A stretch of DNA of 37,644 bases from JAGVPT01 sp049578505 (GCA_049578505.1 JBAUMC010000124.1:1-37644); one strand, 5' to 3'. Numbered from the stretch's first letter, positions 23,479 through 32,543 are shown. Numbers and translations are program-made. Notes: a model not told the origin generated them from the letters alone.

Positions 23479-24021
23479 TTATTTTTCAAGTTTGTACACC
23501 GCTCGAAGATTTCGGACCTTCTGCGCATAGTCTAATCCATAGCCAACGACAAAATCGCTCGGAATTTTGAAACCGACATACTCAATCGGATACGGAATTT
23601 TCACCGCGTCCTTTTTATACAACAATGTAACAACGGCGAACGATTTTGGGTTCTGTTGAAGGATGAGCTTCTTGATAAAATCGATCGACAGTCCCGAATC
23701 TACGATATCCTCAACGACTACGATGTGACGGCCGGAGACTTCACAGTTCAGGTCTTTCAATAGCCGCACGTCGCCCGATGAAATTTTTGCATCGCCGTAG
23801 CTCGACAGCTTGAAAAAATCCACCTCGCAATCGATCGTGATTTCCCGGATCAAGTCGGCAAAAAATATGAACGACCCGTTGAGCACGCCGATAAAAATCG
23901 GAGTCTTCCCCTTGTAGTCGCCGTTCAGTTTCTTCCCTAGCTGCTTTACACGCTCATGGATTTTCTTCTCGCTGAGATAGAGCTCGAACGGTTCGTTGTT
24001 GACGGAAATTTTCTTCTTCAT
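23479..24021 (-). CDS. hpt: Hypoxanthine phosphoribosyltransferase
   Basis: It salvages hypoxanthine (and usually guanine) with PRPP to IMP/GMP. The 180-residue length is typical. The PRPP-binding loop VVVEDIVDSGLSIDFI is at about 101-116, with the flanking LKDLN region, the flexible loop FFKLSSYGDAKISSG (about 70-84) and the purine-recognition VGFKIPSDFVVGYGLDY towards the end. It is tightly packed: the start overlaps the tilS stop by 4 bases (ATGA), and the stop TAA overlaps a possible upstream start of ftsH. The tilS-hpt-ftsH order is common in bacteria and supports all three calls. Confidence 0.95.
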   Translation of the reverse strand: MKKKISVNNEPFELYLSEKKIHERVKQLGKKLNGDYKGKTPIFIGVLNGSFIFFADLIREITIDCEVDFFKLSSYGDAKISSGDVRLLKDLNCEVSGRHIVVVEDIVDSGLSIDFIKKLILQQNPKSFAVVTLLYKKDAVKIPYPIEYVGFKIPSDFVVGYGLDYAQKVRNLRAVYKLEK

Positions 24022-25406
24022 GCGCTGCTGATCGAAAGTTTGTACGCTTCGGTGGATGCTGGAGTAATTTTGTACCGCTCATCAATTCGGCAGCCCGCTA
24101 CCCATACAATGTCTCCGTTGGATTCGAGGATCGGAATCCTCCCTTTTTCTGCCCGGGAAATTTTCATGTCAATAAATAGATCGCTTACTTTTTTCCTGTG
24201 TTTCATCCCGAGCGGGACAAACGAATCTCCTTCTTTCCACGAACGAACGCATAAAGGAAATTTTACCTTGCCGGCGTCAACATACTCTGTAGACGAATGA
24301 GCTCCTAACTTATTGGGGACGATTTTACATTTTTTCACAGAAAGCGAAAAAAAATCGTTCGTCACCATCCCTTCCTTCTTTAAAACAAATGAAAAACCGG
24401 TAGCTCCAGTTCGTCCGGAGAGAAGAATATGGTTCGACTCATTTTCCGCCCTCCATCCGTTCCCGCAATCAACGCGAGACCCTTTTTCGGCATCAAGGAG
24501 AGAAAGCACAACGGCAATTCGCTCGGCAGACGGCTCGATGCCTCTTCCAAGAAATGCATCGTGCACGATCATGTGCTGCATATACTGATGCTGTTTTATC
24601 AATTCTTTTTTCAGAAAAAGAACCTCTCCGTCGTTTTCGGATACCACAGACGACCATGCGCTTTGAATATGTCCTCGGAGATACTCGGCGCAACTTTTAA
24701 AAATAGCCGACGAACTCGAAAGCGACTTGACGAGCGACGGGTTCACCCTCTTTTCGAGCAGGGGGATCACTTTCCTTCGAAGGAAATTTCGACTGTACTT
24801 GTCGGTCAAGTTCGAAGAGTCTTCACGGAACTTCAAACCCCTCTCACTCGCATACGCGGCGATCTCCTGCCTCGTGGCAAAGAGTAACGGACGGATAATC
24901 GATGCATCACTCCGTCGAACGGGAATGCCTGCAATCCCATCGATCCCCGTTCCCCTGATAAAATTCAGAAGCATTGTTTCGGCGTTGTCGTTAGCGTTGT
25001 GTGCCGTCGCAACGAGATCTGCACGCAATTCCGACTTCTTAACAAGAAAGAAAGAATAGCGAAGGTCCCTTGCCGCTTCCTGCACAGAAATTTTTCTTCT
25101 CTCCGCTTCCTTTTTTGTTTCTACGCGAGCTGCAAACAAGCGAAGGCTGTAATGCTTTGCCAACGAGCCGGCAAACTTTTCGTCTGCAGCTGCCTCACGT
25201 CCCCGTAATTGATGGTTAACATGAAGGATTACGAGATGCAGCTGCCACTCTGCCGAGAGCATCGCAAGCAAATCGAGCAAAACGACAGAATCGATTCCCC
25301 CGCTGACTGCGACTAATACCGTGTTCCCGCGGTGGAGAAGGCCTTGGGCCCGAACAAAACGTTTAAACCCTTCATAGAGCGCAGGCGAGCGAAATTTCTT
25401 TTCCAT
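24018..25406 (-). CDS. tilS: tRNA(Ile)-lysidine synthetase
   Basis: TilS converts C34 of the CAU-anticodon isoleucine tRNA to lysidine so that it reads AUA. The N-type ATP pyrophosphatase domain has the P-loop VAVSGGIDS about 30 residues from the start, followed by LHVNHQLRG and TAHNANDNAETMLLNFIRG. A helical middle and a C-terminal substrate domain (about 380-460, KVKFPLCVRSWKEGDSFVPLGMK) follow. The 462-residue length is standard. The ATG at 25406 is chosen because it gives the usual distance to the P-loop; the frame is open to a GTG at 25475. Its substrate may be the tRNA(CAT) at 33406 or an unseen one. Confidence 0.93.
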   Translation of the reverse strand: MEKKFRSPALYEGFKRFVRAQGLLHRGNTVLVAVSGGIDSVVLLDLLAMLSAEWQLHLVILHVNHQLRGREAAADEKFAGSLAKHYSLRLFAARVETKKEAERRKISVQEAARDLRYSFFLVKKSELRADLVATAHNANDNAETMLLNFIRGTGIDGIAGIPVRRSDASIIRPLLFATRQEIAAYASERGLKFREDSSNLTDKYSRNFLRRKVIPLLEKRVNPSLVKSLSSSSAIFKSCAEYLRGHIQSAWSSVVSENDGEVLFLKKELIKQHQYMQHMIVHDAFLGRGIEPSAERIAVVLSLLDAEKGSRVDCGNGWRAENESNHILLSGRTGATGFSFVLKKEGMVTNDFFSLSVKKCKIVPNKLGAHSSTEYVDAGKVKFPLCVRSWKEGDSFVPLGMKHRKKVSDLFIDMKISRAEKGRIPILESNGDIVWVAGCRIDERYKITPASTEAYKLSISSA

Positions 25407-25791
25407 GGCAACATCGATACTCGCTAAAAAAATCTCCCGATCGTCTTTCAAATCGATTGAAATGGCCGACCGCACAATAGAACAAGTTATCTATAAATAT
25501 ATTAAATTCTTACCGCTTTTGCCACAGGAATTTCACCCAATTATTGGAGGGATATACAGATGTATTCTAGCTAGCACAGCGATGGAGTCTGCTGTCTTAA
25601 GCTCCTGCCTCAAACGAAAAAATCCCCTCGATCTCAATCCGAAGGGATTTTTTCTCTCAACCGGGAGGCGCAACCACTACTCATTGGTCTTCGCTTGTCA
25701 AGAAGAGGGAACGTGGTCCATAAATTGTCGACAGAATAATTACCCTTTCATGCACTTCCAATGCGCCGGATATCTCAGCGGTTTCCTCCAG
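25407..25791. other. Intergenic region between flxA and tilS
   Basis: No gene is seen. It holds a strong bidirectional terminator at 25617-25653 (listed separately). To its left is an AT-rich stretch (about 25485-25515) that may include the promoter for the tilS operon. Confidence 0.45.
25617..25653. terminator. Bidirectional rho-independent terminator after flxA
   Basis: AAAAAATCCC (25617-25626) pairs with GGGATTTTTT (25644-25653), with further pairing CCTCG/CGAAGG inside. A T-run follows on either strand. It ends the hdr-flx operon. Confidence 0.85.
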
Positions 25792-26631
25792 TCAATATTC
25801 TGACGGTAGATGTTGGAGTTGCTCGTACGTAAATACCGGTCCATCTTTGCATACGTACACCGGTCCGACAGAGCAATGTCCGCATTTACCCACGCCACAT
25901 TTCATCCTGTTCTCCAGCGTCGTGAACATTGTCTGGGGAGAGAAGCCGAGTTTTTCCAGGACGGGAAATGTGAACTTTATCATTACCGGCGGACCACACA
26001 CGATGGCGATTGTGTTATCGCTTTGCGGAGCAAGATCCTCCAGAACCTTCGGGACAAACCCGATTTTGCCCTCCCACTCCGGGTTTTCTCCACCCGGGTC
26101 GACAGTTGTCACTAATTTCATATCCGATCGTTTGCCCCATTCCCCCAGTTCTTGTTTGTATACCAAATCGGCAACGGAACGAGCTCCGTACACAATTGTG
26201 ACATCGTTGAACCAATCGCGCAAATCGAGCGCATTCCAGATAACGCTCCGCATCGGAGGGAGAGCAATACCGCCGGCGATAAAGAGTAAATTTTTCCCTT
26301 TCCAGTCCCCCAGCGGAAAAATATTTCCGTACGGCCCACGGAATCCAATAAGGTCGCCTTCCTCCTTCTGCGCAAGAGCGGATGTTACTCGCCCCGTTTG
26401 ACGGAACGTGCATTCGATGTACTCTTTGCGAGTCGGCGACGAGGCGATACAGAAAGTTGACTCACCTTCCCCGAAAACGGAATACTCTCCGAATTGTCCA
26501 GCGCTGAAAGTAAAATGCTCGCGATCGGCGTTATCGATGAAATTCAACCGAAAGGTTTTAACGCCGGGTGCTTCGTCTGTGATTTTTTGGATCCGCATCA
26601 AATACGGATTGTATGTATTAGCAGACAACAT
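25792..26631 (-). CDS. flxA: FlxA: FAD/NAD(H)-binding oxidoreductase subunit
   Basis: This 279-residue ferredoxin-NAD reductase-fold subunit is related to AsrB, PyrK and hydrogenase gamma subunits. The FAD domain spans about 1-100 (the flavin-binding segment appears as STFCIASSP rather than RxYS). The NAD domain spans about 105-230 (LLFIAGGIALPPMRS, TIVYGARSVADLVYK, AIVCGPPVMIKF). A C-terminal [2Fe-2S] site is KCGVGKCGHCSVGPVYVCKDG (first and last K excluded from the cluster). In Desulfovibrio FlxA is the site of NADH oxidation in the FlxABCD-HdrABC complex. It is the last gene of the hdrCBA-flxDCBA operon; an AAAGGAATA site precedes its ATG. Confidence 0.87.
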   Translation of the reverse strand: MLSANTYNPYLMRIQKITDEAPGVKTFRLNFIDNADREHFTFSAGQFGEYSVFGEGESTFCIASSPTRKEYIECTFRQTGRVTSALAQKEEGDLIGFRGPYGNIFPLGDWKGKNLLFIAGGIALPPMRSVIWNALDLRDWFNDVTIVYGARSVADLVYKQELGEWGKRSDMKLVTTVDPGGENPEWEGKIGFVPKVLEDLAPQSDNTIAIVCGPPVMIKFTFPVLEKLGFSPQTMFTTLENRMKCGVGKCGHCSVGPVYVCKDGPVFTYEQLQHLPSEY

Positions 26632-26698
26632 TATTCCTTTTCGATCTCTTTCCTACATAGTATGATTGGCATTTTCATATAGAACAGACTCTGCGCTA

Positions 26699-27721
26699 TC
26701 AAACAGCTTCGACCTTGGCAGCAATATCAATAAGTTGTTCCTTCAAATTCATATCCGCCGGGCATGCCCGCGAGCAGCGCCCGCAGCCAACGCAACCGAG
26801 TAATTCATATTGACGGGGTTGGTACGAGAATTTATGCATTACCCGCTGGCGCCAACGTTCACTTTGGATAGGGCGCGGATTGTGTCCGGATGTATGCTGA
26901 GTAAACAGCGAGAACCCGCACGAATCCCAGCAGCGCACGCGGTCCCCTTTTCTGTAAGTGCCCTCGTCCTGAATATCGAAACACGAACACATCGGACAGA
27001 CAAAAGCACATGTACCGCAACCAATGCAGCGTAGTGACGCGTCATTCCAAATTTCGTTGCCGAATGCGCCGGCAAGTTTTTTGGTGATCTCTTCATGCGA
27101 AAACGTCTTTTCGATTTTCGGCAGGTATTTCTCTTTATCGACGGGGGTACTCTCTTCGAACATTTCTTTGTAGGATGTAATCAATGCAATCCCTTTTCCC
27201 GAAAGAGGCTCGACATAATACGAGCTCTCCTCAATGGGAGTCAAGAGAATATCACTTCCATTAGTGTCGCCGGGCGAAGTGCCGGTTGACGTGCAAAAGC
27301 AGTCGTCATCAAATTTGGTGCAGCTCATGCTGATGACTGTCAAGGCATTTTGTCGCTGTGCTATGAATGCATCGGAAATATCACGGCTGAAGAAATCCGC
27401 AAGCCGCTGTAACGCTGAAGCATCGCACGGGCGTGAGCCGAAGAGCACGCGTTCAGACGGCAGTGTCTCCGCATGATCCTTCACGCGCAACTCGGCGCCT
27501 TGATATTCAAACGAAATCAGTTTTTGATATTTTGGGAACAGCAAGTCTTTTGGTGATTCCGTTGTTTGAACGTAATCAAACACTACGGCGTGCACATCTG
27601 CCACCGGAGCAAAAAACACTTTCTCTCCCTTGCGCTGGGGCGCGTAAATCATTTTTCCGGATGCCGCGATAGCATCAAGAAATTTCAACAAGTTTTCGTG
27701 TGATAAAGAATAAGGAGTCAT
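26699..27721 (-). CDS. flxB: FlxB: AsrA-like 4Fe-4S dicluster electron-transfer subunit
   Basis: This 340-residue iron-sulfur protein is similar to AsrA/hydrogenase beta subunits. The N-terminal alpha/beta domain starts MTPYSLSHENLLKFLDAI and contains a conserved segment RVLFGSRPCDASALQRLADFF. Two C-terminal ferredoxin motifs are seen: CIGCGTCAFVCPMCSCFDI at about 234-252 and CVGCGRCSRACPADMN at about 314-329. It should relay electrons from the FlxA flavin to FlxD or to soluble ferredoxin. It begins 16 bases after the flxC stop and is followed by a 67-base gap to flxA, all on one transcript. Confidence 0.85.
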   Translation of the reverse strand: MTPYSLSHENLLKFLDAIAASGKMIYAPQRKGEKVFFAPVADVHAVVFDYVQTTESPKDLLFPKYQKLISFEYQGAELRVKDHAETLPSERVLFGSRPCDASALQRLADFFSRDISDAFIAQRQNALTVISMSCTKFDDDCFCTSTGTSPGDTNGSDILLTPIEESSYYVEPLSGKGIALITSYKEMFEESTPVDKEKYLPKIEKTFSHEEITKKLAGAFGNEIWNDASLRCIGCGTCAFVCPMCSCFDIQDEGTYRKGDRVRCWDSCGFSLFTQHTSGHNPRPIQSERWRQRVMHKFSYQPRQYELLGCVGCGRCSRACPADMNLKEQLIDIAAKVEAV

Positions 27722-27737
27722 TTTCTGAATTCGGTAA

Positions 27738-28538
27738 TTACAAGATAAAGGTCTCTTTGTCTTCTACGCGGAACGATGACAATGCTGCAGGCATATCGCA
27801 TCGCGTTCCAGCCTCCTGTCCAAACTCCCGCTCGACGATCCGAGATGCTTCTATCGTCAGAAGCGAAATCGGAATCCCCACCGGACATGCGATGTTGCAC
27901 GAGCCGCATTGTACACACCGTCCCGCGAGGTGCATTGCGCGATTGAGATGCCATTCAAAATTGCCGAGCGCGTGCGGCGCGGCATTGACCCATTGCGGCT
28001 GGTTGCATTCCGTGATACAGCGTTCGCAGTAGCATAACGGACACGACGAACGGCACGCGTAACATTTGAAACACCGTGACAATTCTTCCTGCCAATACGT
28101 AAACCGCTCTTCTATTGACATTGCTCTAAGAGTTTCGATCTCTTTAGTGACATGCGGCGGGAAGCCCACGGGGTGGCTTGCAACATACTTTTCAAGCGAG
28201 GCATTCTCAGTTAATTCGGTGACGTCAGTATCTTCGATTGCCAGTGCGATAAGATCGGTGCTTTTGATTTGCCGTTCTGCAATCAGCTGAACGATCGATC
28301 GGACCACAACCGGCGTGGTGACAATAGCCGGTGTTCCCATCTTTTTGATTTCCGGTTTGGCAAGATAGACGGCAAGATTCTGCCGGCATCGCTGATCCCA
28401 TAGCAGCAGTGAAACATCAGCATCATTACGGATGAAAACAGGCCGGACCTTCCCGCCGGAGCCTTCGCCATAGCCGATAATCACTTTTGCTCTGCCGGAT
28501 TCTAAAAGCTCTTTTGCTTTTCGGTGTAACGCTTGCAT
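27738..28538 (-). CDS. flxC: FlxC: 4Fe-4S ferredoxin-like subunit
   Basis: This 266-residue iron-sulfur protein from the preferred ATG at 28538. The N-terminal domain has KVIIGYGEGSGGKVRPVFIR and WDQRCRQNLAVYLAK, found in FlxC/coenzyme F420 hydrogenase-like proteins. Then come the cysteine-rich CFKCYACRSSCPLCYCERC at about 162-180 and CVQCGSCNIACPVGIPIS at about 210-227. The frame is open to TTG 28595, overlapping the flxD stop; that start would add 19 residues and cannot be excluded, as neither candidate has a strong ribosome binding site. It lies between flxD and flxB. Confidence 0.82.
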   Translation of the reverse strand: MQALHRKAKELLESGRAKVIIGYGEGSGGKVRPVFIRNDADVSLLLWDQRCRQNLAVYLAKPEIKKMGTPAIVTTPVVVRSIVQLIAERQIKSTDLIALAIEDTDVTELTENASLEKYVASHPVGFPPHVTKEIETLRAMSIEERFTYWQEELSRCFKCYACRSSCPLCYCERCITECNQPQWVNAAPHALGNFEWHLNRAMHLAGRCVQCGSCNIACPVGIPISLLTIEASRIVEREFGQEAGTRCDMPAALSSFRVEDKETFIL

Positions 28539-28587
28539 CGGTTTTGTTCTTTCAGACGACAGAAAACTATTCTGTCTCAAAAAATGA

Positions 28588-29022
28588 CTAAGCAACTTCC
28601 CGGGTCAATGCCTGGAATGCTGCCGACGGGCCGAGTTTGCGGATTTCCTCAACGGTGGAGTTCACGACGTCCGCCCACTTTGCTCCTTCAGCGGCGGACA
28701 CCCATGAGAATTTCACGCGGCGCATGTCGATGCCCATGTATTCCATCATTTCTCGGAAGACGATCCATCGGCGTCGAGCATGGAAATTACCAGATGTGTA
28801 ATGGCAATCGTTTGGATGACAACCGGAAACGATAACGCCGTCGGCGCCCTGCGCGAAAGCTTTCAGCAATAAATTGTAATCGATGCGACCCGTGCATGGA
28901 AAGCGCACAATGCTCACGTTCGTCGCGTACTTTATGCGGCTCGTTCCGGTCAGGTCAGCACCGGCATACGTGCACCAGTTGCAGACAAACGCGATGATTT
29001 TCGGTTCATATGGGTTGTCCAT
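28588..29022 (-). CDS. flxD: FlxD: MvhD-like [2Fe-2S] subunit
   Basis: This 144-residue protein of the MvhD/hydrogenase iron-sulfur family links the Flx or Mvh module to HdrA. The family signature is evident: IAFVCNWCTYAGADL at about 10-24, RFPCTGRID (about 40-48), and VSGCHPNDCHYTSGN at about 64-78, which supply the cluster cysteines. The start codon overlaps the hdrA stop (TAATG), so the two subunits are translationally coupled, as expected for interacting partners. Confidence 0.93.
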   Translation of the reverse strand: MDNPYEPKIIAFVCNWCTYAGADLTGTSRIKYATNVSIVRFPCTGRIDYNLLLKAFAQGADGVIVSGCHPNDCHYTSGNFHARRRWIVFREMMEYMGIDMRRVKFSWVSAAEGAKWADVVNSTVEEIRKLGPSAAFQALTREVA

Positions 29023-31019
29023 TATGCGAGCACCTCCATCACTTCTGCGTATAATTGTTCGTTGCTGTACCCTTGGAGGTCGATTGACTTAGACCGGCAG
29101 AAGGCCACGCAGGTTCCGCATCCCTGACACAATCCAGAATTGACCTTCGCAACAGTCTTAATGAGTTTGCCATCGCGTGTTTTTATTTCTTCCGGCTCGA
29201 TGGCGTTGTATGGACATGCCGTTTGGCAGGTGAAGCATCCAACGCACGTTGAAAATGCGGGGGGAGCAGAACGATTCACAACGGCGATTACCGGCTCACG
29301 CGTCAATTCGTCGGCAGAGAATAATCCGAGGGCTTTACTCGCCGCTGCAGACGCCTGGCCCACGGAATCGGGAATATCTTTCGGCGCCTGGCATGCACCG
29401 GCAAGAAATATCCCGGCTGTATTCGTTTCCACCGGACGCAACTTCGGATGGGCTTCGGAAAAGAAATGATGTGCATCGTAGCTGACGTGCAATTTTTGCG
29501 CAAGCTCTTCCGCCCCTTCGTTGGCGACGCCTGCTGTCGCGAGAACCACCATATCGGCTTCGATCTCCACCGGCTGTGCACCGAGCAGCGTGTCCGCTCC
29601 GCGCACGATCAGTTTCCCTCCACTCTCGTACACGCGCGATACGCGTCCACGAATATAATTGACATGGTCCTCTTCGATCGCGCGGCGCACAAATTCATCG
29701 TAGCCTTTTCCCCCGGCACGAATGTCCATATAAAATACATATGCATCGCCGCCGTGTACTTTGTGTTTATAGAGCATTGCGTGTTTAGCAGTATACATAC
29801 AGCAAATCTTAGAACAATACTCAATTCCTTTTGCCGGGTCGCGTGAACCTGCACAGGAAATGAAAACGATTTTTTTAGGAACCGTCCCGTCGGATGGACG
29901 CCGCGGTTCACCCAGTGTTGGCCCGGAGGCGGAAAGGAGGCGCTCGAACTGCAGTCCGGTCAGGACATCCTTGTATTTTCCGTATCCGTATTCGGGGAAG
30001 AATGATGCTTCTTTAATGTTGAAACCGGTAGCAACGACGACCGAGCCGACCTCTACGTCGACGAACTCATCCTGTTGGTCGAAATGGATTGCATTTGCCG
30101 GACATTTGGTCTGACAAAATTTACACTTGCCGTTTTTGAAGTACGAACACCGCGAACGGTCGATAACGGGCTTATTCGGTACTGCCTGCGGAAATGGTAT
30201 GTAAATGGCGCTGCGCAAACCGAGTCCGGTGTTGAACTCGCTTGGAATTTTTTTGATGGGACATGCCGTCGCACATTCGCCGCAGCCGGTGCATGCTTTC
30301 TCGTCGATACTTTTTGCCTTCTTTCGGATACGCGCCGTGAAATTGCCGATAAAGCCGGTGAGGCTCTCCACTTCCGCGTACGTATAGAGGGTGATATTCG
30401 GATGTTGCGCTATTTCGACCATCCGGGGCGTGAGAATACATTGCGAGCAGTCGAGCGTGGGAAAAGTCTCCGACAGTTGGGACATATGCCCTCCGATAGA
30501 CGGATCGTGTTCCACCATCACCACTTTTTGTCCCGCGTTGGCGATATCGAGAGCGGCCTGGATGCCGGCGATGCCTCCCCCGATCACCAGGGCGGTTTTC
30601 GTGACGGGAACTTTGATTGGAAAAAGCGGCTTGTCGCGTTTCACTTTTTCCACCATCATCGAAACGAGGTCGGCGGCTTTTTCTGTAGTCGCATTTCCTT
30701 TGGTATGCACCCACGAACAATGTTCGCGCAGGTTTGCCATTTCGCAGAGGAACGGGTTCAACCCGGATTCTGCGCACGTTCTTCGGAATGTCGGTTCATG
30801 CATTCGGGGCGAACATGCAGCAACAACAACACCCGTAAGATTTTTCTCTTTGATCGCCTGGCGGATGAGGTTCTGTCCCGGGTCTGAACACATGTATTTG
30901 TAGTCGACACTGTGCGCAACGCCCGGGATGTTTGCAATCGACTTTGCGACTTTTTCACAATCCACCGTCGCGCTGATATTCTCGCCGCAATGGCAGATAA
31001 AAACTCCGATTCGTGACAT
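29022..31019 (-). CDS. hdrA: Heterodisulfide reductase subunit HdrA
   Basis: HdrA is the flavin-containing, electron-bifurcating core of Hdr complexes. This 665-residue copy has the N-terminal HdrA-specific domain (VFICHCGENIS, residues 7-17; CSPRMHEPTFRR), FAD motif GGGIAGIQAALD (147-158), IGGHMSQLSETFPTLDCSQC (175-194), an inserted ferredoxin motif CTGCGECATACP (243-254), a second Cys-rich segment (291-307), a thioredoxin-reductase-like FAD C-terminal motif (GIFLAGACQAPKDIP), and C-terminal clusters CVGCFTCQTACP (about 592-603) and CQGCGTCVAFC (about 631-641). All cysteines are encoded as Cys, no selenocysteine. It sits between hdrB (18 bases apart) and flxD (TAATG overlap). Confidence 0.94.
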   Translation of the reverse strand: MSRIGVFICHCGENISATVDCEKVAKSIANIPGVAHSVDYKYMCSDPGQNLIRQAIKEKNLTGVVVAACSPRMHEPTFRRTCAESGLNPFLCEMANLREHCSWVHTKGNATTEKAADLVSMMVEKVKRDKPLFPIKVPVTKTALVIGGGIAGIQAALDIANAGQKVVMVEHDPSIGGHMSQLSETFPTLDCSQCILTPRMVEIAQHPNITLYTYAEVESLTGFIGNFTARIRKKAKSIDEKACTGCGECATACPIKKIPSEFNTGLGLRSAIYIPFPQAVPNKPVIDRSRCSYFKNGKCKFCQTKCPANAIHFDQQDEFVDVEVGSVVVATGFNIKEASFFPEYGYGKYKDVLTGLQFERLLSASGPTLGEPRRPSDGTVPKKIVFISCAGSRDPAKGIEYCSKICCMYTAKHAMLYKHKVHGGDAYVFYMDIRAGGKGYDEFVRRAIEEDHVNYIRGRVSRVYESGGKLIVRGADTLLGAQPVEIEADMVVLATAGVANEGAEELAQKLHVSYDAHHFFSEAHPKLRPVETNTAGIFLAGACQAPKDIPDSVGQASAAASKALGLFSADELTREPVIAVVNRSAPPAFSTCVGCFTCQTACPYNAIEPEEIKTRDGKLIKTVAKVNSGLCQGCGTCVAFCRSKSIDLQGYSNEQLYAEVMEVLA

Positions 31020-31037
31020 CGTTTAACCCCGCTTCGC

Positions 31038-31937
31038 TTACGACACCGCCGCTGTTGCGCGGATCGGCATATTTTGTTGAACCTTGCTCTTCGCTTCCAA
31101 TGTAACAGGAACAAAATGCCGCTGTAATCCTAATGCCGTCGGTTCTATTCCGAGGGCAATTCCGATTGCCTGTGTAATATAGATGACTGGAATAGTGAAT
31201 TTCTTTCCCGTCGCGCGCTCAATAGCTTTTCGGCGCATGTCGAGATTGGAATGGCACATCGGGCAGGCGACGATGATTGCTTCCGCGCCGCGTACAGCGG
31301 CATCCTCCAAAATCTTCCCGCCGAGCCGACCGACGATATCAGTGCGTGTGATCGAAAAACTTGCACCGCAGCATTCCGTTTTCATCGCCCAGTCAAGCGG
31401 CGTCGCACCGATGCGTTTCATGAGATCATCCATCTCCATCGGGTCTTCCATCCGTTCATGGTGGACCACGCTCTTTGGACGAACAAGCAAACATCCGTAA
31501 TAGCAGACAACTTTATTCGAAAAAGTTTTGGGGAAAGACTTAACCGCTTCGGGCGTAAGAACCCGATTGAGGACATCTAAAATATTCCGCACATTTATTG
31601 TTCCAGCATACGGCATGTTGATCATACTGGCAACCGTTGCACGCGCGGTTGCATCAACGGAGAGCTCAGTTTTTGTCGAGGCAAGCCGGTTAAAACAGGC
31701 GGCACATGGAACTACCAATTCTTCCATCTTCTGGAATTCTGCCTGCGCGAGAATTTTTGCCGGCAAAGCCAGCGACAACCAATGTTCGAGCGAATGCGCA
31801 GAGCTTGCCCCACAACAATTCCACCCTTCGACTTCCTCCAATTCCAGGCCTAGTTTCGGCGCAATCGCACGAAGCGACTCGGCATATTCACGCGAGGAGC
31901 CTTCGAAGGAACAGCCGGGGTATAACCCGATCTTCAT
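31038..31937 (-). CDS. hdrB: Heterodisulfide reductase subunit HdrB
   Basis: HdrB carries the catalytic site that cleaves disulfides (CoM-S-S-CoB in methanogens, an undefined disulfide or DsrC-like substrate in bacteria). This 299-residue copy has both CCG domains: PGC (8-10), NCCGAS (about 41-46) and CAAC (about 78-81) for one noncubane cluster, and YYGC (about 145-148), ECCGAS (about 188-193) and CPMC (about 226-229) for the other. It matches the CX(31-39)CCX(35-36)CxxC pattern. It overlaps hdrC by 4 bases (ATGA). No dsrC lies in the window, so the natural oxidant is unknown. Confidence 0.94.
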   Translation of the reverse strand: MKIGLYPGCSFEGSSREYAESLRAIAPKLGLELEEVEGWNCCGASSAHSLEHWLSLALPAKILAQAEFQKMEELVVPCAACFNRLASTKTELSVDATARATVASMINMPYAGTINVRNILDVLNRVLTPEAVKSFPKTFSNKVVCYYGCLLVRPKSVVHHERMEDPMEMDDLMKRIGATPLDWAMKTECCGASFSITRTDIVGRLGGKILEDAAVRGAEAIIVACPMCHSNLDMRRKAIERATGKKFTIPVIYITQAIGIALGIEPTALGLQRHFVPVTLEAKSKVQQNMPIRATAAVS

Positions 31938-32506
31938 GATGTATGCTCCTTTAGCTTCTTCATCCCGGAAAAAATTCGGCTGACTAATTTTCCATTGAAT
32001 GATGGTAAAATAGAGAGCTTCCCTTTTTGCAGCATCAGCGGCGCGACAACCACATCCTGCAAGAAGTGTCGCGTGCGAAGTTTATATTCTGCAACCAGTC
32101 CAATTTCCCACAATCTTCCGAAACGTTTGATCGAATGAAGAAACGAGGTGTGAAATGCAACGATATCTTTAGCGTCAGGATGAACGAGGTTAAGGCGAAG
32201 TGATTCTGCACGAAGTACGTCCATAGCTTTAGGAAGGTCAACTTCCATCGGACAGCGAGCAACGCAAGTTTGGCATGCGAGGCACAACCAAATGGCATAA
32301 CTGCCCAGAACTTTGCGTTCTCCTTCTTTTGTCTTCGTTTGGAGCAATCGCAGAACAACGCTAGGTGTAAAATCCATCTCGCTTGTTGCGGGGCATCCAG
32401 CAGAGCATTTGCCACATTGGTAACATCGCTGTACCGATACACCGGACGTATGAAAAAGGAGGTCGGCGAGAGATGTAGCCTGCCCTTGAAGAGTAGCTTC
32501 AGACAT
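31934..32506 (-). CDS. hdrC: Heterodisulfide reductase subunit HdrC
   Basis: This 190-residue iron-sulfur subunit transfers electrons from HdrA to HdrB. It has two 4Fe-4S motifs: CYQCGKCSAGCPATSEMDF at about 28-46 and CLACQTCVARCPMEVDLPK at about 75-93. A helical C-terminal half rich in Lys, Arg and aromatic residues follows, as in the family. It is the first gene of the operon; a hairpin at 32521-32543 precedes the ribosome binding site TTTGGAGAAATAA. Confidence 0.93.
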   Translation of the reverse strand: MSEATLQGQATSLADLLFHTSGVSVQRCYQCGKCSAGCPATSEMDFTPSVVLRLLQTKTKEGERKVLGSYAIWLCLACQTCVARCPMEVDLPKAMDVLRAESLRLNLVHPDAKDIVAFHTSFLHSIKRFGRLWEIGLVAEYKLRTRHFLQDVVVAPLMLQKGKLSILPSFNGKLVSRIFSGMKKLKEHTS

Positions 32507-32520
32507 TTATTTCTCCAAAT

Positions 32521-32543
32521 TAAAAACGCTTACAGCGTTTTTA
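32521..32543 (-). promoter_or_regulatory. Palindrome just upstream of hdrC
   Basis: TAAAAACGCT (32521-32530) and AGCGTTTTTA (32534-32543) are perfect reverse complements with a 3-base spacer, ending about 8 bases before the ribosome binding site. It could be a transcription factor operator for the whole hdr-flx operon, or an attenuator-like hairpin (U-rich flank). Confidence 0.45.

Noticed and set aside
29022..31019. Selenocysteine codon in hdrA
   Set aside because: The frame is open throughout with Cys codons at cluster positions; no in-frame TGA is present.
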